From: Tropicibacter sp. R16_0
GTDB lineage: Bacteria > Pseudomonadota > Alphaproteobacteria > Rhodobacterales > Rhodobacteraceae
Direction of reading: 5' to 3'
NCBI RefSeq assembly: GCF_017743935.1
Contig: NZ_JAGHRE010000008.1
Span: forward strand, 1 to 64,000
DNA length: 64,000 bases
Below, in pieces: positions 55,245-64,000 of the stretch. Every line of letters starts with the position of its first letter. Within the stretch, counting starts at the first letter, position 1. A program made the translations under genes and the position numbers. Under the pieces are notes generated by a model. The model was not told where the DNA came from. It saw only the letters and a program-made list of their open reading frames with translations, and ran no database searches.

Positions 55245-55952
55245 TTAGCGACGACCGCCAGCACCACGCGGTGCAGGGCCATCCTGGAGTTCCTGTGCTT
55301 TACGGTCACGCGCCTGCGGGTCATGCTCCATGATCTCGCCTTTGAAGATCCAGGTCTTGATCCCGATGATCCCGTAGGGAGTGGACGCTTCCACATGTGC
55401 GTAATCGATGTCGGCACGCAGAGTGTGCAGAGGCACACGACCTTCGCGGTACCATTCGGTCCGTGCGATTTCGGCGCCGCCCAGACGACCAGCAACGTTC
55501 ACCCGGATACCCAGGGCGCCCATGCGCATGGCGTTCTGAACCGCACGCTTCATGGCGCGGCGGAAGGATACACGACGTTCCAGCTGCTGAGCGATCGACT
55601 CGCCAACAAGCTGTGCGTCCAGCTCGGGCTTGCGGACCTCAACGATGTTGAGGTGCAGCTCGCTGTCGGTCATCGTGGCAATCTTCTTGCGCAGAGTTTC
55701 GATGTCTGCACCTTTCTTGCCGATGATGACGCCGGGGCGTGCGGTGTGGATCGTGACGCGGCACTTTTTGTGCGGACGTTCGATGATCACACGAGCAATA
55801 CCGGCCTGCTTGCACTCTTCCTTGATGAACTCGCGGATTTTCAGGTCCTCGAGCAGCAGGTCACCATAGTCTTTGGTGTCTGCGTACCAGCGGCTGTCCC
55901 AGGTGCGGTTGACCTGAAGACGCATGCCGATCGGATTTACTTTGTTACCCAT
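55245..55952 (-). CDS. rpsC: 30S ribosomal protein S3
   Basis: A 235-residue protein. It has a KH domain with [20 protein letters not shown]-like sequence ([20 protein letters not shown]) and the C-terminal ISR-type [20 protein letters not shown]. The ATG shares one base with the rplV stop (TAATG). Confidence 0.98.
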   Translation of the reverse strand: MGNKVNPIGMRLQVNRTWDSRWYADTKDYGDLLLEDLKIREFIKEECKQAGIARVIIERPHKKCRVTIHTARPGVIIGKKGADIETLRKKIATMTDSELHLNIVEVRKPELDAQLVGESIAQQLERRVSFRRAMKRAVQNAMRMGALGIRVNVAGRLGGAEIARTEWYREGRVPLHTLRADIDYAHVEASTPYGIIGIKTWIFKGEIMEHDPQARDRKAQELQDGPAPRGAGGRR

Positions 55953-56332
55953 TAGGCTTGCTCCTCAACTTGACGCACCTTGATGGTGAGTTCCGAGAAC
56001 GGCTTGATGATCTTGCCGAACCGGCCACGTGCCCGCGGGCGACCGCGCTTCATGGTCAGGTTTTTACCCACATAGGCCTCGGCGACGATCAGCTCATCGA
56101 CGTCCAGGTTGTGGTTGTTCTCGGCGTTGGCGATTGCGGACTGAAGGCATTTCTTCACGTCTGCTGCGATACGCTTGTTCGAGAAGGTCAGATCGGTCAG
56201 AGCACGATCAACCTTCTTGCCGCGGATCATCGCTGCAACCAGGTTCAGTTTCTGCGGGCTGGTGCGAAGCATGCGGGTTTTCGCCATTGCTTCGTTGTCT
56301 GCCACGCGGCGGGGGTTCTTTGCCTTGCCCAT
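55952..56332 (-). CDS. rplV: 50S ribosomal protein L22
   Basis: A 126-residue protein. The extended start ([18 protein letters not shown]) is usual for this lineage; then [20 protein letters not shown] and the hairpin [20 protein letters not shown], which lines the exit tunnel. 3 nt before it ends rpsS. Confidence 0.98.
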   Translation of the reverse strand: MGKAKNPRRVADNEAMAKTRMLRTSPQKLNLVAAMIRGKKVDRALTDLTFSNKRIAADVKKCLQSAIANAENNHNLDVDELIVAEAYVGKNLTMKRGRPRARGRFGKIIKPFSELTIKVRQVEEQA

Positions 56333-56335
56333 GAC

Positions 56336-56614
56336 TTACTTCCGCTTCGCTTTTTTGTCAGCGGCGTGACCGTAATAGGTGCGAGTTGGCGAATATTCAC
56401 CGAACTTCTGACCAATCATGTCTTCCGAGACGTTGACGGGAATGTGCTTCTGACCGTTGTACACACCAAATGTCAGACCCACGAACTGGGGCAGGATGGT
56501 GGAACGACGCGACCAGATTTTGATCACTTCGTTACGGCCCGATTCACGAGCAGCTTCTGCCTTTTTGAGAACGTAAGCGTCAACAAAAGGGCCTTTCCAA
56601 ACAGAGCGAGACAT
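56336..56614 (-). CDS. rpsS: 30S ribosomal protein S19
   Basis: A 92-residue protein: [20 protein letters not shown] and the C-terminal [20 protein letters not shown]. It lies in the 30S head. 3 nt after rplB. Confidence 0.98.
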   Translation of the reverse strand: MSRSVWKGPFVDAYVLKKAEAARESGRNEVIKIWSRRSTILPQFVGLTFGVYNGQKHIPVNVSEDMIGQKFGEYSPTRTYYGHAADKKAKRK

Positions 56615-56617
56615 GAG

Positions 56618-57460
56618 TTAACGCCCCTTCTTCTTGGCGTGCCGCGAGCGGATGATCAGCTTGCTGGACGCTTTGTTCTTGTTGCGGGTGCGTGCACCCT
56701 TGGTCGGCTTACCCCAAGGCGTCACCGGGTGACGACCACCCGAGGTCCGGCCTTCACCACCACCGTGGGGGTGGTCGATCGGGTTCATAACCACACCACG
56801 AACCGACGGGCGGATGCCTTTGTGACGCATACGACCGGCTTTACCGTAGTTCTGGTTGCTGTTGTCGGGGTTCGACACGGCACCAACAGTGGCCATGCAT
56901 TCCTGACGCACCAGGCGCAATTCGCCCGAGCTCAAGCGGATCTGAGCGTAACCGCCGTCACGACCAACGAACTGAGCATAGGTACCAGCAGCGCGGGCAA
57001 TCTGACCGCCTTTGCCGGGCTTCATTTCGATGTTGTGAACGATGGTACCGATCGGCATGCCCGAGAACGGCATTGCGTTGCCCGGCTTGATGTCAGCCTT
57101 GGCCGACGCGATCACCTGGTCACCAACAGCCAGACGCTGCGGAGCCAGGATATAGGCCTGCTCGCCGTCTTCGTATTTGACCAGTGCGATGAATGCAGTC
57201 CGGTTCGGGTCGTATTCGATCCGTTCAACGGTGGCTGCCACATCAAATTTGTTGCGTTTGAAGTCAACGATCCGGTAGAGGCGCTTTGCCCCACCACCGC
57301 GGCGTCGCGATGTAATCCGTCCGGTGTTGTTCCGGCCGCCCGACTTCGTCAGACCCTCGGTGAGGGCTTTGACGGGGCGTCCTTTCCAGAGCTCCGAACG
57401 GTCGATCAGCACCAGCCCGCGCTGGCCCGGCGTCGTCGGCTTATACGACTTGAGTGCCAT
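56618..57460 (-). CDS. rplB: 50S ribosomal protein L2
   Basis: A 280-residue protein: [20 protein letters not shown], the core [20 protein letters not shown], and [20 protein letters not shown]. It is needed for subunit joining and peptidyl transfer. Normally it directly follows rplW; here three genes intervene, so it must start a new transcript. Confidence 0.98.
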   Translation of the reverse strand: MALKSYKPTTPGQRGLVLIDRSELWKGRPVKALTEGLTKSGGRNNTGRITSRRRGGGAKRLYRIVDFKRNKFDVAATVERIEYDPNRTAFIALVKYEDGEQAYILAPQRLAVGDQVIASAKADIKPGNAMPFSGMPIGTIVHNIEMKPGKGGQIARAAGTYAQFVGRDGGYAQIRLSSGELRLVRQECMATVGAVSNPDNSNQNYGKAGRMRHKGIRPSVRGVVMNPIDHPHGGGEGRTSGGRHPVTPWGKPTKGARTRNKNKASSKLIIRSRHAKKKGR

Positions 57461-57778
57461 GCTTTCTGTCTTCCGTTTAGCGTGCGTGTCCTTAGGTTCT
57501 TGTCTTTGGACCCGCTATGTTTAAGGCCCCCGTAGGTGCCTGGGATATAGGGCCCCGAAGGTCCCCGGTTAAAACAGCAACCGGCCCCAGAACGAATCTG
57601 AGGCCGACGCGATGGCCGCTCTTAACAGCCGAATTCAGAGGTGTCCATAGAAAGCGGGTGTTTTCCTTGATCAGCTAGCACCAAGCCGCGCCAGCGTCGT
57701 CCCGCGGGGTGGCGCTCAAACGGGTAAGCAGGCCACTTTATGGTGCAAAACACATCCAACCAAAATGTTGCGCGAGCC
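57461..57778. other. 318-bp gap upstream of rplB
   Basis: This stretch should carry the promoter and leader of the rplB-rplP unit. I see GC-rich self-complementary segments (for example GGGCCCCGAAGGTCCCC near 57550) but no clear -35/-10 pair, terminator or gene. Confidence 0.4.
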
Positions 57779-58420
57779 TCACCAAAGCACCGACCCCAAC
57801 GCACGGCGACGTCGCAGTGGTTCGGACTCAACGGCCTCGCGTTGGACGTACTTCAGATGGCCGATGGCGCTCTCGAAGGCTGTGTGCGTCTCGGTCTTCT
57901 CAAGATAGTCGGCGATGCGCAGGATGTTGATGGGTTGGGTCTTGATCAGCCCCTTGATCCGCTCCACCGCTTTCATCGTCGAATAGGCGTCGATCATCAT
58001 GCAGGCGGCCTGCGTGGGCGTCAGCAGATAGTAATCCCACTGCCCCCGCGGCGTATAACGTGCGATGTCGAAGGGGGAGCCGCCAAGGGCGTGCGATTTG
58101 GGCATCAGCACGCGGATTCCGGTCTCATCATGCAGAAAGCTGCTGCCGCGCACCTGGCGGAACCCCAGCGGGGCCAGTTTGTCCACCGCATGGGCGCGCA
58201 TCGGGCCGCTGAGCACATCCATGTCGGCGCGGTCATAGCGCAGCTCGTCAAAGACCGAGATGATGCGCAGCTCGGCATCGGCCAGTTTGATATACGGATC
58301 GCGTTTCAGACCCACCAGCGCCTCGGTCAGAGCCATGTCGACCTGCGGGTCGAGCGTTTCGATCCCGGTGTCCGCCCCGCCGCCCGTCTCGGTAAACGCG
58401 CGCATCAACAAGCGGATCAT
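57779..58420 (-). CDS. Conserved-looking protein of unknown function
   Basis: A 213-residue soluble protein that I do not recognise. It is helix-rich, with SGPMRAHAVDKLAPLGFRQV, the middle RVLMPKSHALGGSPFDIARY, and VERIKGLIKTQPINILRIAD. A possible nucleotide or nucleic-acid role cannot be told. The ATG at 58420 follows AGGGGG. It lies 8 nt after the MATE gene, probably co-transcribed. Confidence 0.75.
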   Translation of the reverse strand: MIRLLMRAFTETGGGADTGIETLDPQVDMALTEALVGLKRDPYIKLADAELRIISVFDELRYDRADMDVLSGPMRAHAVDKLAPLGFRQVRGSSFLHDETGIRVLMPKSHALGGSPFDIARYTPRGQWDYYLLTPTQAACMMIDAYSTMKAVERIKGLIKTQPINILRIADYLEKTETHTAFESAIGHLKYVQREAVESEPLRRRRALGSVLW

Positions 58421-58428
58421 ATCGCCCC

Positions 58429-59796
58429 CTAGCTGGCTGCTTGTCGCAGCCCTCCGATTTCCTGCCGCGCCACATGCGCCGCGATGGCCAAGGCGATCAG
58501 CCAACCGGTGCTGACCGCGATCGCGATGCCCAGCCAGACGCCCCAGACGTTCATGTCAAATAGGCCGATCAAAAGCCAGATAAAGAAGGCCACGCCAAAG
58601 CCCTGGCGATAGACCGAAATCCACAAGGTCCAGATCGGGCGTTTCATGGCCTGCAGGAAAGAATTGATCGAAAACAGCATCATGTAGATGGTGAACAGAA
58701 AACTGTCGACGCGCAGATAGCTGTGCCCGACCGCGATCACTTCGGCGTCATCGGTAAAGAGCGACATCGCCAGCCCGCCGCCGAACCACAGGATCGGGGC
58801 CGCACCGATGGTCATTACCAGCCCCAGCTTCCAGCAGAACCAAAGCGCCTCGCGCACGCGGTCATGATCGCCCGCACCAAAGTTCTGCGCCGCAATGGGC
58901 AGCAGCGCCCCGGTCATCCCCAAGACCGGCAACAGCAGGATCTGCTCGATCCTGAGCGCAATCCCATATGAGGCGATGGCGTGCCCTCCGAACTGGCTGA
59001 GTGCGAATTGCACCACAAAGCCCGAGACAAAGAGCACCGTGAACGACAGTGATGTCGGTGCCATCTGCACCAGGATTGCGCGGTATGTGGCAAGGTCGGG
59101 CCAAAGCTCGGCCCATGTGGCCCCCTGCATCACCCGTACCCGCAGCACCGCGCGCAAAACAAAGAGCATCACGCCGGTCTGCGACACGATGGTGGCAAGT
59201 GCGATGCCGTTGAACCCCATCCCCGCCACCACGCCCGGAACGCCATAGATAAACAGCGGGTTTAGCCCGATGTTGGCTGCAAAGGCCCCCATCATCGCCC
59301 GCTGCATCGTCACGCTGTCCCCATGCGCCTGCAAGACACCGTTGCCGGTATAGGCCAGCAAGAACCCCGGCAGCGCCGCCAGCAGCCAATAGAAATACCC
59401 CGTCCCGGCATCCCGATAGGCTCCTGGCTCAGACACCAGTTTGATCAGGGACGGTCCCACCACAGCACCGACCGCGATCAGAACCACCGTGGTCGTGATG
59501 GCAAAAGACAGGCCTTGCAGGATAAACCGCCGCGACTCGGCGTCGTCCTTGCGGCCGCGCGCGTTGCCAACCAGCGCCCCCATGGCCGAGCCTATGCCGA
59601 ACCCCACGGACATCATGATGATGAAAGCCTGGAACCCGATGGACATCCCCGCCTGCGCATCGGTCGAGATCTGACCTGCAAAGTACACGTCAACGACGTT
59701 GTACAACGTGGAAAACAACATCCCCATGGCAGCAGGCACCGCCAAGGTTCGGAAATGCCCCGAGATAGGGCCTTGGGTCAGGTCAATATCGCGCAT
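58429..59796 (-). CDS. MATE family efflux transporter
   Basis: A 455-residue twelve-helix membrane pump. It starts MRDIDLTQGPISGHFRTLAV; the family region AMGMLFSTLYNVVDVYFAGQ and ALSQFGGHAIASYGIALRIE are clear. It differs from the MATE protein at 9.7-11.1 kb. Its substrate is unknown. It sits in an insert between rplW and rplB, with an unknown gene downstream. Confidence 0.92.
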   Translation of the reverse strand: MRDIDLTQGPISGHFRTLAVPAAMGMLFSTLYNVVDVYFAGQISTDAQAGMSIGFQAFIIMMSVGFGIGSAMGALVGNARGRKDDAESRRFILQGLSFAITTTVVLIAVGAVVGPSLIKLVSEPGAYRDAGTGYFYWLLAALPGFLLAYTGNGVLQAHGDSVTMQRAMMGAFAANIGLNPLFIYGVPGVVAGMGFNGIALATIVSQTGVMLFVLRAVLRVRVMQGATWAELWPDLATYRAILVQMAPTSLSFTVLFVSGFVVQFALSQFGGHAIASYGIALRIEQILLLPVLGMTGALLPIAAQNFGAGDHDRVREALWFCWKLGLVMTIGAAPILWFGGGLAMSLFTDDAEVIAVGHSYLRVDSFLFTIYMMLFSINSFLQAMKRPIWTLWISVYRQGFGVAFFIWLLIGLFDMNVWGVWLGIAIAVSTGWLIALAIAAHVARQEIGGLRQAAS

Positions 59797-59900
59797 TGCC
59801 CCCAACTACGCCCCACTCTGGACGCGTCAAGCCCATGAACGACAATTGCTCTTTTTCTGCCTAGCTTCCCCAGGCTGATACATCACATTCGGCGCGGGCT

Positions 59901-60398
59901 TTATGGCTCGAAGCGATGAACAACCAGATTGAAGCCTTCATCCTCGGACGGCGGCACAAAGTGGCTGGTGATGTCATCGAAATGCGCCTCCGTTACGCGG
60001 AATTCATGTTTGCCAGAAGCATTGCGCCTGGCCAGACGCGCCTTGCATTCAACGTCCGGCACATCAAGGTAATGCAGCACATGTTCAACGCCGCTCCGAT
60101 CCACCAGGCTGCGCAACCATTGACGGCTGTCGATGGTATTGGCCTGAAAATCCATGACGACGGATACGCGGGCCGCAAGCAGGTCGAGGATGTGCGGTTC
60201 CATCACGTCGCGCAGTTTGGCTGAGCACCGCACAAAATCAGGTATCGACGTCATCTGGTCCCCAAACAGGGCCGCCAGCCACTCATCCTCGGACAAGCGC
60301 ACGGCACCAGTTTCCGCAGCAAGGGCACGCGTCAGCGTTGACTTCCCCGACGCGATCTTGCCGCAGACCAAATGCAAGACCGGTTCTTGTTCCAGCAT
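59901..60398 (-). CDS. P-loop kinase-like ATPase (AAA_33/zeta-like)
   Basis: A 165-residue protein with Walker A GKIASGKST (about 13-21) and a lid region with HYLDVPDVECKARLARRNA, resembling small predicted kinases used for antibiotics, nucleosides or cell-wall precursors. The acidic DEDEGF-like end (SEDEGFNLVVH) is typical of this group. Substrate unknown. It lies directly after the rplW terminator. Confidence 0.8.
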   Translation of the reverse strand: MLEQEPVLHLVCGKIASGKSTLTRALAAETGAVRLSEDEWLAALFGDQMTSIPDFVRCSAKLRDVMEPHILDLLAARVSVVMDFQANTIDSRQWLRSLVDRSGVEHVLHYLDVPDVECKARLARRNASGKHEFRVTEAHFDDITSHFVPPSEDEGFNLVVHRFEP

Positions 60399-60426
60399 GT
60401 CGTGCTTCCTTTCCCAAAATGAAAAA

Positions 60427-60450
60427 GGGCCCCCGCAGTTGCGGAGGCCC
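60427..60450 (-). terminator. Terminator after rplW
   Basis: GGGGCCTCCGCA pairs with TGCGGGGGCCC with one mismatch, then TTTTTC on the minus strand, 30 nt after the rplW stop. It ends the rpsJ-rplCDW unit. Confidence 0.88.
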
Positions 60451-60480
60451 CAAGATCACATTCCAAAGATGGACGTCAGA

Positions 60481-60777
60481 TCACAGACCTGTCGTCACGT
60501 CGATGGTGTTGCCTTCTTCCAGGGTCACATAGGCCTTTTTCACGTCTTTACGCTTGCCCAGCTGGCCGCGGAAACGCTTGACCTTACCCTTGGTGATGGT
60601 GGTGTTGACCGCTTTGACCTTCACACCAAACAGAGCCTCAACGGCCTCTTTGATCTGAGGTTTGTTGCTATCGATCGACACTTCGAAAACAACCGCACCG
60701 TTTTCGGATGCCATGGTCGATTTCTCGGTGATGATCGGCTTGCGGATCACGTCGTAGTGTTCTGCCTTCGCGCTCAT
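60481..60777 (-). CDS. rplW: 50S ribosomal protein L23
   Basis: A 98-residue protein: [20 protein letters not shown] and [20 protein letters not shown]. It forms the docking site for trigger factor and SRP at the exit tunnel. The ATG overlaps rplD by 4 nt. Confidence 0.98.
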   Translation of the reverse strand: MSAKAEHYDVIRKPIITEKSTMASENGAVVFEVSIDSNKPQIKEAVEALFGVKVKAVNTTITKGKVKRFRGQLGKRKDVKKAYVTLEEGNTIDVTTGL

Positions 60778-61391
60778 TTCAGACGAGCCTCCAGTGCTTC
60801 GACACCCGCTTTGGTGATCACCAGGGTGTCACGCTTGAGGATGTCATAGACGTTTGCGCCCATCGTCGGCAGGATATCCAGACCTTCGATGTTCTTCGAC
60901 GCTTTCAGGAACCCTTCGTTGACCGCAGCACCGTCGATGACCAGAGCGCGCTTCCAGCCCAGGTTTGCAACCTGTTTGGCCAGAGCAGCAGTCTTGCCTT
61001 CGGCAGCCGCATCTTCGATCACGACCAGCTCACCGGCTTTCGCCTTGGCGGACAGAGCGTGACGCAGACCCAGCTTGCGGAACTTCTTGGGCAGGTCGTG
61101 GCCGTGCGAACGCGGGGTCGGACCCTTGTAGATACCACCCTTGCGGAAGATCGGCGCGTTACGGTCGCCGTGACGAGCGCCACCGGTGCCCTTCTGGCGA
61201 TAGATCTTCTTGGTCGAGTAGCTGGTTTCCGAACGGGTCTTGACCTTGTGGGTACCGGCCTGCGCGTTGTTGCGCTGCCAGCGGACCACACGGTGCAGGA
61301 TGTCCGCGCGGGGCTCGAGGCCGAACAGGTCTTCCGACAGTTCGATGTCGCCTGCTTTGCCGCCATCCAGTTTGATCACGTCAAGTTTCAT
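60774..61391 (-). CDS. rplD: 50S ribosomal protein L4
   Basis: A 205-residue protein with [20 protein letters not shown], the long internal loop that lines the tunnel, and [18 protein letters not shown] at the end. In E. coli it represses the S10 operon. ATG overlaps rplC by 4 nt. Confidence 0.98.
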   Translation of the reverse strand: MKLDVIKLDGGKAGDIELSEDLFGLEPRADILHRVVRWQRNNAQAGTHKVKTRSETSYSTKKIYRQKGTGGARHGDRNAPIFRKGGIYKGPTPRSHGHDLPKKFRKLGLRHALSAKAKAGELVVIEDAAAEGKTAALAKQVANLGWKRALVIDGAAVNEGFLKASKNIEGLDILPTMGANVYDILKRDTLVITKAGVEALEARLK

Positions 61392-62113
61392 GCTTCACCA
61401 CCTTCCGCGGGTGCTTCTTCAGCAGGTGCTTCAGTTGCGGCCGCTTTAACAGCTGCCGGGAACGGCAGACCTTCGGGGGCTTTCTTCTTCACGGCGTCCT
61501 TGACGGTGACCCAGCCACCTTTGGAACCGGGAACGGCACCCTTGATGAAGACCAGACCACGGTCGGCGTCGGTTTTGACGACTTCCAGGTTCTGGGTGGT
61601 AACACGGGCAGCACCCATGTGACCGGCCATCTTCTTGCCTTTGAAGACTTTGCCCGGATCCTGACACTGACCGGTCGAACCGTGCGAACGGTGGCTGATC
61701 GACACACCGTGCGAGGCGCGCAGACCACCAAAGTTCCAACGCTTCATCGCACCGGCGAAACCTTTACCGATCGAGGTGCCCGAAACGTCAACCTTCTGAC
61801 CTTCCAGGAAGTGCTCGGCCGAGATTTCAGCGCCAACTTCGATCAGCGCGTCTTCCGACACGCGGAATTCGACCAGCTTACGCTTGGGCTCAACCTTCGC
61901 GCCTGCGAAGTGACCGCGCATAGCTTTGGACACGCGCTTAACTTTCGGGGTGCCTGCGCCCAGCTGAACGGCGGTGTAGCCGTCTTTGTCAGCGGTGCGC
62001 TGCGCCACAACCTGCAGGGCGTCCAGCTGAAGAACGGTCACAGGGATCTGCTTGCCGTCTTCTTTGAACACGCGGGTCATGCCCACTTTCTTTGCGATAA
62101 TACCAGAGCGCAT
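61388..62113 (-). CDS. rplC: 50S ribosomal protein L3
   Basis: A 241-residue protein with start ATG at 62113 ([20 protein letters not shown]), GGAGGG 9 nt upstream. [20 protein letters not shown] is the conserved core near the peptidyl-transferase centre. The alanine/glutamate-rich tail is longer than in E. coli. Confidence 0.98.
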   Translation of the reverse strand: MRSGIIAKKVGMTRVFKEDGKQIPVTVLQLDALQVVAQRTADKDGYTAVQLGAGTPKVKRVSKAMRGHFAGAKVEPKRKLVEFRVSEDALIEVGAEISAEHFLEGQKVDVSGTSIGKGFAGAMKRWNFGGLRASHGVSISHRSHGSTGQCQDPGKVFKGKKMAGHMGAARVTTQNLEVVKTDADRGLVFIKGAVPGSKGGWVTVKDAVKKKAPEGLPFPAAVKAAATEAPAEEAPAEGGEA

Positions 62114-62131
62114 AATCAATACCCTCCGATC

Positions 62132-62446
62132 TTACGACTGCAGCTTGATCTCGACGTCCACACCAGCGGCGAGGTCGAGCTTCATCAGCGCGTCAACGGT
62201 CTGGGGGGTCGGATCAACGATGTCGAGCAGACGCTTGTGCGTCCGGATCTCGAACTGGTCACGGGATTTCTTGTCAACGTGGGGGCCACGCAGAACAGTG
62301 AATTTCTCGATCTTGTTCGGCAGGGGGATCGGGCCGCGTACGTTGGCGCCGGTCCGCTTGGCAGTGTTGACGATCTCTTGTGTGGACGCATCCAGCACGC
62401 GATAGTCAAATGCCTTCAACCGAATACGGATGTTTTGGCTTTGCAT
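62132..62446 (-). CDS. rpsJ: 30S ribosomal protein S10
   Basis: A 104-residue protein: [20 protein letters not shown], then [20 protein letters not shown]. An ATG 6 nt upstream is possible. It also serves as NusE in antitermination. A PIN-like gene lies between it and tuf. Confidence 0.98.
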   Translation of the reverse strand: MQSQNIRIRLKAFDYRVLDASTQEIVNTAKRTGANVRGPIPLPNKIEKFTVLRGPHVDKKSRDQFEIRTHKRLLDIVDPTPQTVDALMKLDLAAGVDVEIKLQS

Positions 62447-62521
62447 CAGCATATGCCTTTATCTAGGCGTTGAGGTTGAGAGGAAGGGACCGCGCTCACC
62501 GCGCCCCCTCATCGAACCCAA

Positions 62522-62543
62522 AAGGCGGGAATCACCCCGCCTT
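62522..62543 (-). terminator. Terminator between the PIN-like gene and rpsJ
   Basis: AAGGCGGG and CCCGCCTT form an 8-bp stem around GTGATT, followed by TTGGG on the minus strand. It lies 81 nt after the PIN-like stop, so rpsJ needs a promoter in the 75 bp that follow or partial read-through. Confidence 0.7.
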
Positions 62544-62623
62544 CATGTTCTTACTGAGAACTCGCGCGTATTAGTGGGGTTGGAGGGGTTTGGCAAGGGG
62601 GAATCCATAGATGCGAAAGCAGT

Positions 62624-63199
62624 TCACCACATCGCAACGGCCTCAAACGGAGTACAAATCTTCAAGTGCGCAAAGCCGTCCTTTCCCGCCAGCTTCCTTC
62701 GGAAATTTTTGTCACTTGTTACGAACACATCCCGCCCATGATACTCGTGTGCCCAAATCATCTGTCTATCACACCAAGCGTTTCGCCATCTTTTCTTGTA
62801 TTTCATCTCTTGCTCGTCAGAGGTTGGCCTCATTCGTGCGACATACTCTGATGCCTTAAAATCAGTGTTAGGGAAAAGCGCTTCGTGAAACTGACGCTCT
62901 CTGCTCAACATGTTCTCATCTACAATAATCGCGTGACCGATGTAGGACATATCGTTGTATGACATACCCAATATGGAACTCACGTCACCGAGCCCCAGTT
63001 CGTTTAGTCGAGTTGAAAAGATGTCAAACGTGGGTAAATAGTAGTCCCCCTCCTGCTTTTCAGACGCGCTAACAGCAACAAAAGCCACATCGCAGCGTCC
63101 TTCACGAAATGCGGAAACCAATTCAAGGATTGCGGGCGCTGCTTCGCGACCCAAATCAACATCGACAATACAATTCGTGTCAAAGGTGAATGTAAGCAC
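62624..63199 (-). CDS. PIN-like domain protein
   Basis: A 191-residue protein. It starts with FTFDTNCIVDVD (first PIN aspartate) and ends with the typical VFVTSDKNFRRKLAGKDGF; a middle region WCDRQMIWAHEY matches the third acidic site. PIN proteins are often RNases, many of them toxins, but no antitoxin gene is adjacent. The GTG at 63199 has GGCGGGG upstream; a TTG at 63247 is less likely. The gene is visibly richer in A and T than its ribosomal neighbours, suggesting transfer. Confidence 0.75.
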   Translation of the reverse strand: MLTFTFDTNCIVDVDLGREAAPAILELVSAFREGRCDVAFVAVSASEKQEGDYYLPTFDIFSTRLNELGLGDVSSILGMSYNDMSYIGHAIIVDENMLSRERQFHEALFPNTDFKASEYVARMRPTSDEQEMKYKKRWRNAWCDRQMIWAHEYHGRDVFVTSDKNFRRKLAGKDGFAHLKICTPFEAVAMW

Positions 63200-63246
63200 T
63201 TGGAACCCCGCCTGGAAATCGCGCCACTTCGAACTGACTAAATGCA

Positions 63247-63274
63247 AAAGGCCGCTCCGGTTGGAGCGGCCTTT
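63247..63274 (-). terminator. Terminator after tuf
   Basis: A perfect 12-bp stem (AAAGGCCGCTCC and its complement) around AACC, followed by TTTTGC on the minus strand. It lies 83 nt after the tuf stop. Confidence 0.9.
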
Positions 63275-63356
63275 ATGTTTGTCTCACCGGTGTGGCTTTC
63301 GGGAGCTTTTGCCTGAGGCAAAAGCCCCTGTCGCCACCATCACAGCAAAGCTGTGA

Positions 63357-64000
63357 TTACTCAGTGATTTTCGACACAACGCCGGCGCCGACGGTGCGGC
63401 CGCCTTCGCGGATGGCGAAGCGCAGGCCCTGTTCCATCGCGATCGGGGCGATCAGTTCAACGTCGAACTTCAGGTTGTCGCCAGGCATAACCATCTCGGT
63501 GCCTTCGGGCAGGTTCACGGTGCCGGTCACGTCAGTGGTCCGGAAGTAGAACTGCGGGCGATAGTTGGCGAAGAACGGCGTGTGACGGCCACCCTCTTCC
63601 TTGGTCAGGATGTACGCCTCGGCTTCGAACTTGGTGTGCGGGGTCACGGAACCCGGCTTGGCCAGAACCTGGCCACGCTCAACGCCGTCACGGTCGACAC
63701 CACGCAGCAGCGCGCCGATGTTGTCGCCCGCTTCACCGCGGTCCAGCAGCTTGCGGAACATTTCAACGCCGGTGCAGGTGGTTTTCGAAGTGTCGCGGAT
63801 GCCGACGATTTCGATCTCGTCACCAACGTTGATCACGCCACGCTCAACACGACCGGTCACAACGGTACCACGGCCCGAGATCGAGAACACGTCTTCGATC
63901 GGCATCAGGAACGGCTGGTCAACAGCGCGCTCAGGGGTGTCGATGTAGTCGTCAACAGCCGCCATCAGTTCCTTAATTTTCTCTTCGCCGATTTCCGGCT
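63357..64000 (-). CDS. tuf: Elongation factor Tu, C-terminal part (partial)
   Basis: The gene runs off the right edge; 213 C-terminal residues are visible. Domain 2 starts within [20 protein letters not shown]; domain 3 includes [20 protein letters not shown] and ends [20 protein letters not shown]. It carries aminoacyl-tRNA to the ribosome. In many alphaproteobacteria rpsJ follows tuf; here a PIN-like gene lies between them. The GTPase domain is outside the window. Confidence 0.98.
   Translation of the reverse strand, partial: PEIGEEKIKELMAAVDDYIDTPERAVDQPFLMPIEDVFSISGRGTVVTGRVERGVINVGDEIEIVGIRDTSKTTCTGVEMFRKLLDRGEAGDNIGALLRGVDRDGVERGQVLAKPGSVTPHTKFEAEAYILTKEEGGRHTPFFANYRPQFYFRTTDVTGTVNLPEGTEMVMPGDNLKFDVELIAPIAMEQGLRFAIREGGRTVGAGVVSKITE

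Noticed and set aside
55958-57535. A 525-codon open frame on the plus strand
   Set aside because: It is antisense to rplV, rpsS and rplB, all certain genes, and arises from strong GC codon bias.

Overview
The window looks like a chromosomal segment of an alphaproteobacterium of the Roseobacter group (Rhodobacteraceae). This rests on the high GC content, the aapJQMP general L-amino-acid transporter, the ATP12-type chaperone, a DUF1127 protein, solitary ectoine synthase, and the gene set around yidC-engB-argB. No database search was possible, so the species is inferred.

Region by region. 1-4600: the end of a TonB-like gene; a divergent HxlR regulator and quinone reductase (mdaB) with a glutathione S-transferase; an LtrA-family membrane protein overlapping a voltage-gated K+ channel. 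4600-9072: a possible decayed gene, tRNA-Arg(ACG), and a minus-strand run of TVP38/VTT membrane protein, FAD disulfide oxidoreductase and sensor histidine kinase. 9073-9655: rpmH-rnpA. 9659-16100: an accessory block between rnpA and yidD, with a MATE pump, three tiny ORFs with good ribosome binding sites, an unrecognised 361-residue protein and a 642-residue leucine-rich-repeat protein built from 20 exact-length 22-residue units. 16132-27210: yidD, ttcA, an EAL-domain protein, then tightly overlapping yidC-MOSC-engB-DUF2946, a PepSY protein, argB, a sterol-desaturase-like protein, a ferredoxin-like protein and a SixA-like phosphatase. 27259-31788: aapJQMP on the minus strand. 31999-37560: ATP12, HAD phosphatase, rluC, crcB, rarA and a Do-type protease, closely packed.

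37719-64000 is the str-S10-spc-alpha ribosomal region, all on the minus strand: tuf (partial), rpsJ, rplCDW, rplB, rpsS, rplV, rpsC, rplP, rpmC, rpsQ, rplN, rplX, rplE, rpsN, rpsH, rplF, rplR, rpsE, rpmD, rplO, secY, adk, rpsM, rpsK, rpoA, rplQ. It is split in four places by non-ribosomal genes: a PIN-like gene between tuf and rpsJ; a kinase, a MATE pump and an unknown gene between rplW and rplB; seven genes between rplP and rpmC; and four genes (including orphan ectC and DUF1127) between rpmD and rplO. Intrinsic terminators lie just after tuf, rplW, rplP, rpmD and rplQ, so each ribosomal segment is probably its own transcription unit.

The best candidate for an undescribed system is the 11.7-15.6 kb block: an own promoter, the unknown protein, the LRR protein 15 nt downstream, and flanking micro-ORFs, placed between rnpA and yidD. 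Its function cannot be read from sequence alone.
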